Of a stretch of DNA of 64,000 bases, positions 44,646 to 54,068 are shown one piece after another. A program made the position numbers and the translations under genes. The notes under the pieces are model-generated. The model was not told the origin of the DNA. It did not search any database and saw only the letters and a program-made list of their open reading frames with translations. Numbering within the stretch: position 1 is the stretch's first letter; each line of letters starts with the position of its first letter. This DNA is from an uncultured Ruegeria sp. (GTDB lineage: Bacteria; Pseudomonadota; Alphaproteobacteria; Rhodobacterales; Rhodobacteraceae): contig NZ_CANMFF010000019.1 in the NCBI RefSeq assembly GCF_947497005.1, positions 1 through 64,000 of the forward strand, given 5' to 3'.

Positions 44646-45877
44646 CAGCTGATCCTGACCTCCGGCACGGCGGTTACGAACCGGGTACCGTGCGCCTTCA
44701 GGTCGGACAGTTGATCCGTGACCTCATCCCGGATGTTCCAGGGCAGGATCAGCACGTAATCGGGCGGGGCCTCGCGCAGGGCTTCGACCCCATGCACAGG
44801 GATATGGCTGCCAGGCAGCAGCGTGTTCTGCTTGGCCGGGTTGCGGTCAACACAGTAGGAAATCAGATCGGGGCCGATCCCGGCATAGTTCAGCAGCGTG
44901 TTGCCCTTGGCAGCCGCCCCATAAGCGGCAACCGTGTCGCCCCGGGCCTTTGTCGCACGCAGGAAGGCGAGCAACCCGTCGCGCAGCGCTTCGACCTGCG
45001 TGGTGAAATTCATGTAGCCTTCTGGCTGGTCGAACCGGGCTGCCGCCTCATCGGCGCGGACCTTGGCCAGACCGGGCCCTTCGGGGTGGCTGGCATCCTC
45101 AAGGCAGGCGAACACCCGCAGCGAACCGCCATGGGTGGGCAGTTCTTCGACGTCGAAGACGCGCAGGCCCGCTTTGGCAAAGACCTTCTCGACCGCCAGC
45201 AGCGACAGATAGGAATAATGTTCGTGATAGATCGTGTCGAACTGCACTTCGTTGATCAGGTTCAGAAGGTGCGGGAATTCGACCGTATAGACCGCATCAC
45301 CCGTCAGCAGGGTGGCGATTCCGGTGACGAAATCGTTGATATCGGGCACATGTGCCAGCACATTGGCCGATGCGATCAGGGACGGAGGTTTCTCGGTCTC
45401 GGCCACCTTCCGGGCCAGTGCCTCGCCAAAGTAATCGACCAGCGTGCGCACGCCTTTTTCTTCGGCCGCTGCCGCCACGCTGCCCGAAGGCTCGATCCCC
45501 AGAACCGGGATGCCTTTCTCGACGAAATACTGCAGCAGATATCCGTCATTCGAGGCGATCTCGATCACCAGATCATCTGGTCCCAGATCAAGCCGGTCGA
45601 CCATCTTTTCGACATAGGCCTTGGCATGGGCCAGCCAGCTGTCCGAATAGCTGGAGAAATAGGCGTAATCGGCATTGAAAATCTCGTCCGCCGGTACCGC
45701 ATCTTCGACCTGCACCAGATAGCAGTCGTTGCAGACCCAGGCATGCAGCGGATATCGCGGACAGGCCGTGCCCGCGCGCTCGGGCGGGACATAGGAATTG
45801 GCTAGCGGTGAAAGCCCCAGATCGACCAGCGTCTGGGTCAGGGCTGCGCCACAGCTCCGGCAAGCGGGGTGTGTCAT
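44645..45877 (-). CDS. NDP-sugar C-methyltransferase (TylC3-like)
   Basis: The 410-residue protein has the three-part architecture of sugar C-methyltransferases. An N-terminal zinc site (CRSC at 6-9 and CNDC at 49-52) is followed by a SAM domain (LVIEIASNDGYLLQYF) and a C-terminal domain with VEFPHLLNLINEVQFDTIYHEHYSYLSL and YGAAAKGNTLLNYAGI. Relatives add a methyl group to C3 of 4-keto NDP-sugars to form branched sugars. Here it sits between two SDR genes and after rfbF, so the substrate may be CDP-linked. It overlaps both neighbours (ATGA and TGATG). Confidence 0.87.
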   Translation of the reverse strand: MTHPACRSCGAALTQTLVDLGLSPLANSYVPPERAGTACPRYPLHAWVCNDCYLVQVEDAVPADEIFNADYAYFSSYSDSWLAHAKAYVEKMVDRLDLGPDDLVIEIASNDGYLLQYFVEKGIPVLGIEPSGSVAAAAEEKGVRTLVDYFGEALARKVAETEKPPSLIASANVLAHVPDINDFVTGIATLLTGDAVYTVEFPHLLNLINEVQFDTIYHEHYSYLSLLAVEKVFAKAGLRVFDVEELPTHGGSLRVFACLEDASHPEGPGLAKVRADEAAARFDQPEGYMNFTTQVEALRDGLLAFLRATKARGDTVAAYGAAAKGNTLLNYAGIGPDLISYCVDRNPAKQNTLLPGSHIPVHGVEALREAPPDYVLILPWNIRDEVTDQLSDLKAHGTRFVTAVPEVRIS

Positions 45878-46944
45878 TGCGGCATCCTCCAGCGCAGATC
45901 CTCGCTCAGCGTGCCAGTGCGGATATGCTCTTCGAGCGCTTTCAACCGCATCAGCGGGGATGACCTGAAATCGGCGTCGCCAAAGTTGATATCGTTCAGC
46001 AATTGCAACAGATCCCGGATGGTGCCTTCAAGCGTCTGAACCGGCTGATGTTCGGGTGCCAGTTGTTTGTAGAGCGAAAAGTCGACCTTGTACGACCGGT
46101 TGTCGGGTGAGGCATCGGGATTGATCGAATAGCTGGCCCCGGGGACCGCTTCGGCCACGGCCTGCGCCAGATCGCGGATCTGGTAATTCCACACATCCGA
46201 CCCGGCATTTACCGCCAGCCACTGGCCCCCGGCATCCTCGGTCCGGGTGATCGCCCAGTCGATGGCCCGCGCCATGTCGCGGACATCGATCAGTGGCCGC
46301 CACGGGCTGCCATCGCTGAGCACGGTGATCTTGCCTGCGGTGGTGGCGCAGGCGGCAAAGTCGTTCAGCACCAGGTCCAGCCGCAGCCGGGGCGACGGCC
46401 CGCAGGCGGTGGCAAAACGCAACGCGGTGCGCAGCATCCCGGGCGTATCCATGGCCTCAAGCGCGCGCTCGGTCCCGATTTTGCTGCGGGCATAAGCGGT
46501 CAGCGGGTTCAGGGGCGCATCCTCGGATCGCGCATCGCCTTCGGCGAAGCCATAGACCGAGCAGCTGGAGGCAAACACAAAGCGTGATACTCCGGCTTCG
46601 GCGGCCAGATGTGCCGCCTGGACGATGGCGACCTGATTGATCTCGGTGGTGACGGTTTCGAACCGCGCGCCCATCGGATCGTTCGAGATGGCGGCCAACG
46701 CAACAACCGCATCGGCCCCCTGAAACAGCGAGGCGTCAATGTCACGAATATCCGCGATGATCTGCTGGTTCAGAACCCGTTCGGGCCACGCATCATGTGT
46801 GGTCAGCCGGTCCGAGAAAAATCCGGGGTCAAGGCCGATCAGATTGGCGTTGGGGTAAGATTTCCGCAAGGCCGCCGCCACGACCGGGCCAATATAGCCC
46901 AGATTGCCAAGCAGGATAATTTTCGGAGCCGAACCCAGCGTCAT
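45874..46944 (-). CDS. NAD-dependent epimerase/dehydratase (SDR)
   Basis: The 356-residue enzyme opens IILLGNLGYIGPVVAAAL (GNxGYIG instead of GxxGxxG). It has LAAISNDPMG, VFASSCSVYGFAEG and AYARSKIGTER (Tyr-x3-Lys). ATG 46944 is chosen because it overlaps the rfbF stop as ATGA; an upstream ATG at 46959 lies inside rfbF. It is the best candidate in the operon for a CDP-sugar 4,6-dehydratase or epimerase, since no RfbG-like gene is present. Sequence alone does not settle the reaction. Confidence 0.82.
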   Translation of the reverse strand: MTLGSAPKIILLGNLGYIGPVVAAALRKSYPNANLIGLDPGFFSDRLTTHDAWPERVLNQQIIADIRDIDASLFQGADAVVALAAISNDPMGARFETVTTEINQVAIVQAAHLAAEAGVSRFVFASSCSVYGFAEGDARSEDAPLNPLTAYARSKIGTERALEAMDTPGMLRTALRFATACGPSPRLRLDLVLNDFAACATTAGKITVLSDGSPWRPLIDVRDMARAIDWAITRTEDAGGQWLAVNAGSDVWNYQIRDLAQAVAEAVPGASYSINPDASPDNRSYKVDFSLYKQLAPEHQPVQTLEGTIRDLLQLLNDINFGDADFRSSPLMRLKALEEHIRTGTLSEDLRWRMPQ

Positions 46945-47714
46945 TCCCAGACCTTCCATGGAGCATTGCCTTCCTGCCAGCGCGCTTCAAGCTGCCGCCG
47001 GTCGCGGAGCGTATCCATCGGCTGCCAGAAGCCTTTATGGCGGAACGCCATCAGATCGCCGTCTGCGGCCAGGGTTTCAAGCGGGGCGCGTTCCCAGATC
47101 GCGCCGTCCTCGTCCAGCAGTTCAGCAACCGAAGGATGCAGCACGAAGAACCCGCCATTGATAAAACCACCATCCCCGCCCGGCTTTTCGGCAAAGCGTT
47201 CGATCTGGTCGCCAGCCAGCTCCAGCGCGCCAAAACGCCCCGGCGGTACGACTGCCGTCAGAGTGGCGCGTTTGCCGTGGCTCTTGTGGAAGGCAACCAG
47301 CGAACTGACATCAATATTCCCGACCCCGTCGCCATAGGTCATGCAAAAGGCCTCTTCATCCTTGAGCAGATGCATGACACGGCGCAGCCGCCCTCCGGTC
47401 TGGCTGTCCTCGCCGGTGTCGACCAGTGTCACGCGCCAGGGTTCCGATTTGCTGTTTGCAATCTCAAGCCCGCCATTGGCCAGATCGATCGTGACGTCCG
47501 AGCTGTGCAGAAAGAAATTCGCGAAGTATTCCTTGATCACGTAGCCCTTGTAGCCGAGGCAGACGATGAAATCCGTGATGCCGTGGGTCGCGTAGATTTT
47601 CATGATATGCCAGATGATCGGTTTGCCGCCGATCTCGACCATGGGCTTTGGAATCTTGACGGTTTCTTCGCTGAGCCGGGTTCCTAAGCCACCGGCCAGA
47701 ATAACGCATTTCAT
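46941..47714 (-). CDS. rfbF: Glucose-1-phosphate cytidylyltransferase
   Basis: The 257-residue enzyme begins MKCVILAGGLGTRLSEETVKIPKPMVEIGGKPIIWHIMKIYA and includes FIVCLGYKGYVIKEYFANFF, ETLAADGDLMAFRHKGFWQPMDT. This is the diagnostic pattern of RfbF/DdhA, which makes CDP-glucose from CTP and glucose-1-phosphate. CDP-glucose feeds 3,6-dideoxy and branched sugars. ATG 47714 follows GAGGGAG. It starts the operon rfbF-SDR-C-methyltransferase-SDR-gtrA with overlaps throughout, so it commits this operon to a CDP-linked sugar. Confidence 0.95.
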   Translation of the reverse strand: MKCVILAGGLGTRLSEETVKIPKPMVEIGGKPIIWHIMKIYATHGITDFIVCLGYKGYVIKEYFANFFLHSSDVTIDLANGGLEIANSKSEPWRVTLVDTGEDSQTGGRLRRVMHLLKDEEAFCMTYGDGVGNIDVSSLVAFHKSHGKRATLTAVVPPGRFGALELAGDQIERFAEKPGGDGGFINGGFFVLHPSVAELLDEDGAIWERAPLETLAADGDLMAFRHKGFWQPMDTLRDRRQLEARWQEGNAPWKVWE

Positions 47715-48327
47715 CAAATTGCTCCCTCGTTAACAACGAGACTGGCTACCAATTCACTCGTTTTAACCCAGACCCGATATATCTGAGCTTTTCTAAACAT
47801 TCGCATGCATTAGGACGGCAGCACTGCCATCGTGTCAAGATTCACAGGACGACGAGTCATGAGGCGCTGAATTTCCTGATGCTCTGGCGCTCAACCATGC
47901 ACAATGCGAGAAAAGTCACAGCATTGTTGATGCGCCCTTTCGGCCCGCCAATACAGTGAAGGACATCACAGAGGCAGCGTAAAAAAACGGTCATGCTTCA
48001 AGTGAAGCCCGTCGTATCAGAGATGTGCGGGTCTGAAGTATGTTTTATTTCCGGGGAGGTATTTTGACAGGGCTGTGCTGGTCAGAAATCATCGTTATGA
48101 TTCAGGGTATTGAGGAAAGCGTAAACTGTTTTCGGCCGTGTGTAAGACCAACGGTTCCGCAAAGTCGGAACCGGCTTTCGGGACAGGCGATCCGGTTCGG
48201 GTCTGTCATCAATTTGCACAAAGAGGCGCGGGTGCGGTTCGTCAAACCGGATGGCTGGTTCTTCTGCGCAGAGGGAATGGACCTCAAAGCGCAGAAGCCC
48301 TGTTTCAGGAAGTGACAGGATTTTGTT
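47715..48327. other. Divergent intergenic region with regulatory potential
   Basis: About 610 bp lie between rfbF and the flavoprotein gene, which diverge. A TTGACA at 48064-48069 could be a -35 box, with a poor -10 match (AATCAT) 17 bases later. Several short open frames occur (e.g. 48040-48315) but none is supported. Both operons must be driven from this region. Confidence 0.45.
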
Positions 48328-49872
48328 GTGAATCCCAGAGAACCTCTTGTAGCCTTAGGTCAGTGTTTTGGTATGGGTGTTAGTCATTTGAAAAAAGATA
48401 TTGTTCCCGTTGTCGTCATTGGTGGTGGCCCCGCAGGGCTGACAGCAGCCTATGAACTTCAGAAACTGAGCGATACACATGTTCCCCGGGTCTTTGAGGC
48501 CTCGGACATGGTTGGTGGCATCTCGCGTACCGAAACGCATAAGGGCTACCGCTTTGACATTGGCGGCCACCGGTTTTTTACCAAGGTGCGCGAAGTCGAG
48601 GATATGTGGCACGAGGTGATGGGGGATGATTTCATCACCGTACAACGTCTGAGCCGCATCTTCTATCGCAACAAGTTCTACGATTACCCGCTGCGTATCT
48701 TCAACGCTCTTGGCAATATTGGCCCTTACGAGACGTATAAGATTGTCGGCAGCTTCATCAAATGGAAGCTGCGGCCGAAGCCGCAGGAAGACACGTTCGA
48801 AGAATGGGTAATCAACCGTTTCGGCGGACGGCTCTACATGCATTTCTTCCACAGCTATACAAAGAAGGTCTGGGGTATTCCGCCGTCGGAAATCCGCGCC
48901 GACTGGGCCGCGCAGCGGATCAAGAACCTGTCCTTGCCCAAGGCGGTCTGGAACGCGATTTCCGGGGCCAATGACACGGCCAGCCTGATCGAGGAATTCC
49001 AATATCCCCGTCTGGGGCCCGGTATGATGTGGGAAAAGACCCGCGATCTGATCGGGGAAAAGGGCGGTTCGGTCGAAACCCATTCCGAAGTGATCCAGGT
49101 GAACCGCGATGGCAATCGCGTCACCTCGATCGATGTGCGCCACTGGACCGAGGATGGCGAAAAGCACACCGAGCGGGTGGAGGGCGCAGAGTTCATCAAC
49201 TCGATGGCGGTGCGCGATCTGATCCACGCTTTTGATCCGCCGCCGCCGCCCGAAGTTGTCGAGGCGGCAGACCGTCTGCGGTATCGTGACTTCCTGATCG
49301 TGACCCTGATCCTGGATCACGCAGACCCGTTCCCGGACAACTGGATTTACATCCACAGCCCGCAGGTGAAGGTTGGCCGTATCCAGAATTTCCGGGCTTG
49401 GTCCGCAGAAATGCTGCCCGATCAGAACACCGCCTCGATCGGGATGGAGTATTTCTGCCAGAAGGGTGACGGGTTGTGGTCGTCAAGCGACGAAGACCTC
49501 AGGCATCTTGCCAGTGAAGAGCTTGAAAAGCTTGGTCTGGCCAAGGCCAGCGATGTCATCGATCACGCAGTTATCCGGCAGCCCAAGGCTTATCCGGTCT
49601 ATGACAGCGAATACAAGGACGCCCTGGACACGGTCAGCGACTGGCTGAAGACGTTGGAAAACTTCCAGACTGTGGGTCGCAATGGTTTGCACCGCTACAA
49701 CAACCAAGATCATTCAATGCTGTCGGCGATGTACGCGGCGCGCAATATCCTGGGCGAAAATCATGACGTCTGGGATGTCAATGTTGAGCGCTCTTATCAC
49801 GAAGAGTTTGAATCCAAGCCCAAGAAGAAGGCTGCCCCGCAAACAGCCGTCCGCAAAAGCACGGCTCTCTGA
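48328..49872 (+). CDS. UDP-galactopyranose-mutase-like flavoprotein, paralogue of 28899-30338
   Basis: The 514-residue enzyme carries the FAD motif VVVIGGGPAGLTAAYELQKL, EASDMVGGISRT, DIGGHRFFTKVREVEDMW and a C-terminal GRNGLHRYNNQDHSMLSAM. GTG 48328 has ACAGGA (48315-48320) with 7-base spacing; ATG 48373 is an alternative that loses 15 residues. It shares domain order and the HRF motif with the flavoprotein at 28899-30338. Relatives act on UDP-sugars or polyprenyl-linked glycans. The C-terminal 20 residues are Lys/Ala-rich. It converges with the amidotransferase gene. Confidence 0.8.
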   Translation: MNPREPLVALGQCFGMGVSHLKKDIVPVVVIGGGPAGLTAAYELQKLSDTHVPRVFEASDMVGGISRTETHKGYRFDIGGHRFFTKVREVEDMWHEVMGDDFITVQRLSRIFYRNKFYDYPLRIFNALGNIGPYETYKIVGSFIKWKLRPKPQEDTFEEWVINRFGGRLYMHFFHSYTKKVWGIPPSEIRADWAAQRIKNLSLPKAVWNAISGANDTASLIEEFQYPRLGPGMMWEKTRDLIGEKGGSVETHSEVIQVNRDGNRVTSIDVRHWTEDGEKHTERVEGAEFINSMAVRDLIHAFDPPPPPEVVEAADRLRYRDFLIVTLILDHADPFPDNWIYIHSPQVKVGRIQNFRAWSAEMLPDQNTASIGMEYFCQKGDGLWSSSDEDLRHLASEELEKLGLAKASDVIDHAVIRQPKAYPVYDSEYKDALDTVSDWLKTLENFQTVGRNGLHRYNNQDHSMLSAMYAARNILGENHDVWDVNVERSYHEEFESKPKKKAAPQTAVRKSTAL

Positions 49873-49885
49873 GGAGGGGCGGCCT

Positions 49886-51832
49886 TCAATTGCGGACCGC
49901 CGCGCCTACAGGTTTTTTGACCGGGGCGGGTTTGGGGCGGAATCTGTCCGGCCGGATGCTGACATGATCGCGTAATCTGCTGATTTCGCGATCTTCGTCC
50001 TGGTGATCCAGCCGGCATCGCAGCCACACCTCGGTCAACAGAAGCCGTAACCGAAGGTCCGGGCTGGCCTCTTCAATTGTCTCTGCTACCTGTGCTCGGG
50101 TCAGGCTGAAAAGATCCCCCAGATGGGCATTTCTGAAGTAATCCGGTCGGATATCAAGTCGCTGAAACACCGTCGTCCAGAAGCCGATCTTGATGCGCTG
50201 GCTCAGGTTGTTGGGGATATAGCGGTTGGCAACTTCCCGGACCACCCATTTATCGCGGATAAAGGGATGGGCCTTTTCAAAAACGAACGGAGATCTTCTG
50301 AGTTTGTAGCGCGTTGGCAGATTGACCCCAAAACGGGCAACCTGGGTGTCCAGAAACGGGAACCGCGCTTCGATTCCGGCAGCCATGCCCATTGTATCGT
50401 TGCGATGTAAAAGCGTCCGCAGATGGTGGTGCATGTAATCCAGCGACCATTGTCTGCCATTTTCCTGAAATTTGCGAGGCAGCTGTGCCAGGCTATTGGT
50501 CACAGCCAGCTTATCACTCGCCATCTCGCGACCATTCAGGATGTTGCGGACGCTTTCCATGTTTCCGATCCGGTCAGGCGCCAGGATCGGACCAATCCCC
50601 GGCAGGGCCCGTATCGCCGAGGCCAGCCCTCCGATCATCCGGTCATACCCATCTGTCAGGCGCTTTCGGCCAAGCCACGGGTAGCCCAGAAACAGCTCAT
50701 CCGACCCTTCGCCGGACAACAGTCCCTTGATCCCCGAATCCGCCGCGAGCTGGGCGATCATCATCAGCGGCGCGCAATTGGGATGATAGGAAAACGGGTA
50801 TTCGTAGTGGCGCATCACACGCGGTATCATGTCGACGAAATCCTGCTCTTCGGCTTCCACGACATGCAGATCAAGTTTCAGGCTTTTGGCCAGTTCCGAG
50901 GCCGCGTTCACCTCGCTCCAGGCCCCTTTCACATTGGCGTGGAACAGGGCGATGTTCTGATGCTGGGCCGCTGCGATGGCGACGATCAGGGATGAATCCA
51001 CCCCACCTGAACAAAACGCGCCAACCGGTGCATCCGCGAATAAATGCGAGGCCACGGATTTATGCATGAGATCCGCATATTCATCGACGATATCCGCAGC
51101 CGACAGGCCATCAAGACGGGCCATTTCATCGGGGTCGAGAAAATCGGTCAAGTGGAAGAAAGACGAGATGTCGATATTGCCTGATCCGTCATGCCACAGA
51201 TAGGTGCCGGGTGTCAGACTGCGGATCCCCTGATAGAAGGTCGGGCCGCTGGTCGGGCCACCGAATTTCATCAGGTAAGCCGCGATCGAGTCGACATTGG
51301 GCTGCAGGGTTATCCAGGGCTCGAAGGCCTTGATTTCTGAACCGAACAGAAAGGCGGGGCCTTGCTCGGTCATACCTTGCATCCAATAGAGAGGCTTCAT
51401 GCCGAACCGGTCCCGGGCCAGCAGAACCCGGTGTGTCTGTCGGTCGATAAAGGCAAGCCCGAACATGCCATCGAACCGGGCAAGCGCGTCTTCGCCCCAT
51501 TGGATCAGGCTGTGCAGCACCACTTCGGTGTCCGAGGTTGTGCGGAACGGAACACCCAATGCCTCAAGCTCGGAACGCAGGGTTCTGAAATTGTAGACTT
51601 CACCATTGTAGACAAGGATGTAACGCCCGGTCGGATCCGCAAATGGCTGGTCCGACCGGGTGTCGGTATCAACCAGAGACAGACGCTGGTGGGCTAGGCC
51701 AAGGCCGGGCTCGCTCAGAATTTTGCTGGCATCGGGGCCGCGGTGCCGAATGGCGAAGCCACTTTGACGAAGCCGTGTGACATCAGGAGACGAGCTTGTA
51801 TTCTCTGGGAAGATTCCAAACAGACCGCACAT
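49886..51832 (-). CDS. AsnB-type glutamine amidotransferase/asparagine synthase-like protein
   Basis: The 648-residue protein starts MCGLFGIF, placing the glutaminase nucleophile Cys2 at the mature N terminus. It has NGEVYNFRTLR, DTEVVLHSL, the ATP-pyrophosphatase loop FCSGGVDSSLIVA (275-281) and SGEGSDELFLGYPW. Similar enzymes in EPS loci amidate uronic acids rather than aspartate, and the sugar dehydrogenase at 22044 could supply the uronate. The extra 50-residue C-terminal tail is basic. ATG 51832 gives the required N-terminal Cys. It is divergent from the response-regulator gene. Confidence 0.9.
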   Translation of the reverse strand: MCGLFGIFPENTSSSPDVTRLRQSGFAIRHRGPDASKILSEPGLGLAHQRLSLVDTDTRSDQPFADPTGRYILVYNGEVYNFRTLRSELEALGVPFRTTSDTEVVLHSLIQWGEDALARFDGMFGLAFIDRQTHRVLLARDRFGMKPLYWMQGMTEQGPAFLFGSEIKAFEPWITLQPNVDSIAAYLMKFGGPTSGPTFYQGIRSLTPGTYLWHDGSGNIDISSFFHLTDFLDPDEMARLDGLSAADIVDEYADLMHKSVASHLFADAPVGAFCSGGVDSSLIVAIAAAQHQNIALFHANVKGAWSEVNAASELAKSLKLDLHVVEAEEQDFVDMIPRVMRHYEYPFSYHPNCAPLMMIAQLAADSGIKGLLSGEGSDELFLGYPWLGRKRLTDGYDRMIGGLASAIRALPGIGPILAPDRIGNMESVRNILNGREMASDKLAVTNSLAQLPRKFQENGRQWSLDYMHHHLRTLLHRNDTMGMAAGIEARFPFLDTQVARFGVNLPTRYKLRRSPFVFEKAHPFIRDKWVVREVANRYIPNNLSQRIKIGFWTTVFQRLDIRPDYFRNAHLGDLFSLTRAQVAETIEEASPDLRLRLLLTEVWLRCRLDHQDEDREISRLRDHVSIRPDRFRPKPAPVKKPVGAAVRN

Positions 51833-51989
51833 CCGGCACCTCAAATCGTTAAAACTAAATTTCCATTCCGGAAACGGATCGCTTTCGACAACCGATCAGG
51901 TGAAATATATAAAAGCGGGGGTGAACGGTGCATGTCGGGTCTTGTCATGCTGTGTTCATGTTTGGGCCGTTTGTCCCGTATGAGGGTTT

Positions 51990-52655
51990 ATGAAGGTACT
52001 GGTTGCGGAAGATGACGATACACTGGGCGGTGATCTTGAACGTTTGCTGCGTGCCCGGGGTGATATCGTAAGACTGTCAGGAAACGGCAATGACGTGCTG
52101 TTTCTGGGAGAGACCGAGGATTGGGATGCAATCGTGCTGGATCTGGGGCTGCCGGGGCTGGACGGGTTGTCGATCCTGCGGGAATGGCGCAGCCGAAATG
52201 TGGCCGCGCCGGTTCTGATCCTGTCGGCGCGTGACAGCTGGAACGATATCGTTTCCGGATTGCGCAGCGGGGCTGATGATTACCTGTCAAAGCCGTTTCA
52301 TTCGGAAGAGCTTCTGGCGCGGCTTGAAGCTCTGGTGCGCCGTGCAAGCGGGCGCGGTACACCCTCGATCAATGTCGGAGATCTCTCGGTTCTGCCGGAT
52401 GAAAAAGCCGCCTTTTTCAAGGGGCGCGGCGTGTCGCTGACCGCTTTCGAGTTTCGGGCGCTGGAGCATCTCGCCCGGCATGCGGGATCTGTCGTCAGCC
52501 GGGCAGATCTGATCGAACATATCTATGCCGAGGATATGGATCTGCAATCAAACGTCATTGATGTCCTTGTCTCACGTTTGCGGCGGAAAACTTCGGCGGG
52601 GATGGTGGAAACCGTGCGGGGGCATGGGTATCGGATTCCGGTAGATGACGCATAA
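51990..52655 (+). CDS. OmpR/PhoP-family response regulator
   Basis: The 221-residue regulator has a receiver domain with acidic pocket EDDD (residues 7-10), phosphorylation site Asp51 (IVLDLGLPGLDG) and Lys in YLSKPF. A winged-helix DNA-binding domain follows (LTAFEFRALEHLARHAGSVVSRADLIEHIYAEDMD...VDVLVSRLRRK). It is transcribed with the kinase gene, which overlaps it by 11 bp. Divergence from the amidotransferase gene suggests it may control the polymer operons; this is inference. ATG 51990 is used. Confidence 0.92.
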   Translation: MKVLVAEDDDTLGGDLERLLRARGDIVRLSGNGNDVLFLGETEDWDAIVLDLGLPGLDGLSILREWRSRNVAAPVLILSARDSWNDIVSGLRSGADDYLSKPFHSEELLARLEALVRRASGRGTPSINVGDLSVLPDEKAAFFKGRGVSLTAFEFRALEHLARHAGSVVSRADLIEHIYAEDMDLQSNVIDVLVSRLRRKTSAGMVETVRGHGYRIPVDDA

Positions 52656-54030
52656 TTGGGCCACGATCCCCCGTCGCGTTTCGATTGCCACGATCGCGAT
52701 CTGCTGCGCCATATTGGGTATCGGGGCCATGATCTGCATTCAGGTCTATCGAGCTCATGAAATCGGCGAAATGGACTTACTGCTTGGGCAGGACCTGTTG
52801 ATCGAAGCCAGACGGATCGCCTATGACGGGGCACGGGCTGAAATACTCCAGAGCGTCGGGCAAAGCCCTTACGATCTGACCAGTGAGCAATGGTTCTGGC
52901 AACTGACGCGCGACGGGTCTGACGAAATCCTGATTCAATCCCCGTCTCTTGGTCCTGTTACCGCAGAAAGCCGGGTTCTGGCTGTCCCGGAAGCCGGAGG
53001 GAATTTTGTCATCCCGGGCGGAGATGTTCTGCGCGGAAAGCGGGCTGCGTTCCCCGGGGCGGAACCGGATGAGGCATTGACCTTCCGGATTGCGGCTCCG
53101 CTGATGCATGTCACGGAAGAGATCCGCCGGGCGGGAAAACTGATTGCATTGATTTTCTTTGGCCTTGCCATGTTGGTTTCGGTTTCGGTTTACATCACCG
53201 TGAACAGGGGGCTGGTGCCGCTCAAGCGGCTCAGCAAATCTGTAAAGGCCATGCGCAAAAGCGACACCATCATAGACGATCAGAAATGGCCCCCCGATCT
53301 GGTTCCCGTGGTTGAGGAATTGCGCGAGCTGCACTGGCGCAACGGTACGATCATCGAGAAACACCGTCGAAAAAATGCAGAACTGGCTCATGGCCTGAAA
53401 ACGCCGCTGGCGGCATTGGCGCGCGTCGCCGAAGAGCTTGAGGGAGACAGAGGAGAACAGATAACGGATCTTGTGGGGCGTATGACCGGTGTGATCAAAC
53501 GCAACCTCAGCCGTGCCCGTACCGAACGCCCCTATGGAAAATCCTCTCCGGTGCACGCCAGCGCCGAAGATGTGACGTTTGCGCTTGGCATCACATTTCG
53601 AAACAGAATGCCGGGTATCGAAAACAGTATAGACGCCGGAACCATCTTTTGGGGTGAAGAGGCCGATATTCAGGAGATTTTGGGCAATCTGCTTGAAAAC
53701 GCCTGTCTCTGGGCCAAAAGCCGTGTGCGCATATCCGTCGCAACACCCGAACCGGGCATGTTCACTCTGAGTGTCGAGGATGACGGCCCCGGCATGGGGA
53801 CGGGTAAATCAGAGGTTCCGGCCCGGAAAGACGGCAATGATGAGCCCGAAGGGCATGGGCTGGGGCTTTTGATTGTGCAGGATATCGCGGAGCTTTACGG
53901 CGGATCCGTCAATATCGGGACATCCTCTCTGGGTGGTGCGCGCGTTTCGGTAACGCTGCCCGGGCAAATCGAAGCTTACAGAAAATCCGGAACGCGGCCC
54001 CTCAAAGGAAACTTACGCAGGACAAATTGA
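52645..54030 (+). CDS. Sensor histidine kinase
   Basis: The 461-residue kinase has helix 1 (IATIAICCAILGIGAMICIQV), a ~115-residue periplasmic domain, helix 2 (LIALIFFGLAMLVSVSVYITV), a HAMP-like region, the H-box ELAHGLKTPLAAL (His249), the N-box EILGNLLENACLWA, DDGPGMG and GHGLGLLIV. It is PhoQ-like in size and layout. The signal is unknown; acidic, Ca/Mg-type or envelope signals are common for this class. It overlaps the regulator gene, ensuring matched synthesis. Confidence 0.92.
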   Translation: MTHNWATIPRRVSIATIAICCAILGIGAMICIQVYRAHEIGEMDLLLGQDLLIEARRIAYDGARAEILQSVGQSPYDLTSEQWFWQLTRDGSDEILIQSPSLGPVTAESRVLAVPEAGGNFVIPGGDVLRGKRAAFPGAEPDEALTFRIAAPLMHVTEEIRRAGKLIALIFFGLAMLVSVSVYITVNRGLVPLKRLSKSVKAMRKSDTIIDDQKWPPDLVPVVEELRELHWRNGTIIEKHRRKNAELAHGLKTPLAALARVAEELEGDRGEQITDLVGRMTGVIKRNLSRARTERPYGKSSPVHASAEDVTFALGITFRNRMPGIENSIDAGTIFWGEEADIQEILGNLLENACLWAKSRVRISVATPEPGMFTLSVEDDGPGMGTGKSEVPARKDGNDEPEGHGLGLLIVQDIAELYGGSVNIGTSSLGGARVSVTLPGQIEAYRKSGTRPLKGNLRRTN

Positions 54031-54068
54031 TCGGTTTACCCGGTTTTCGGCAGGTGAAACCGGACAGG

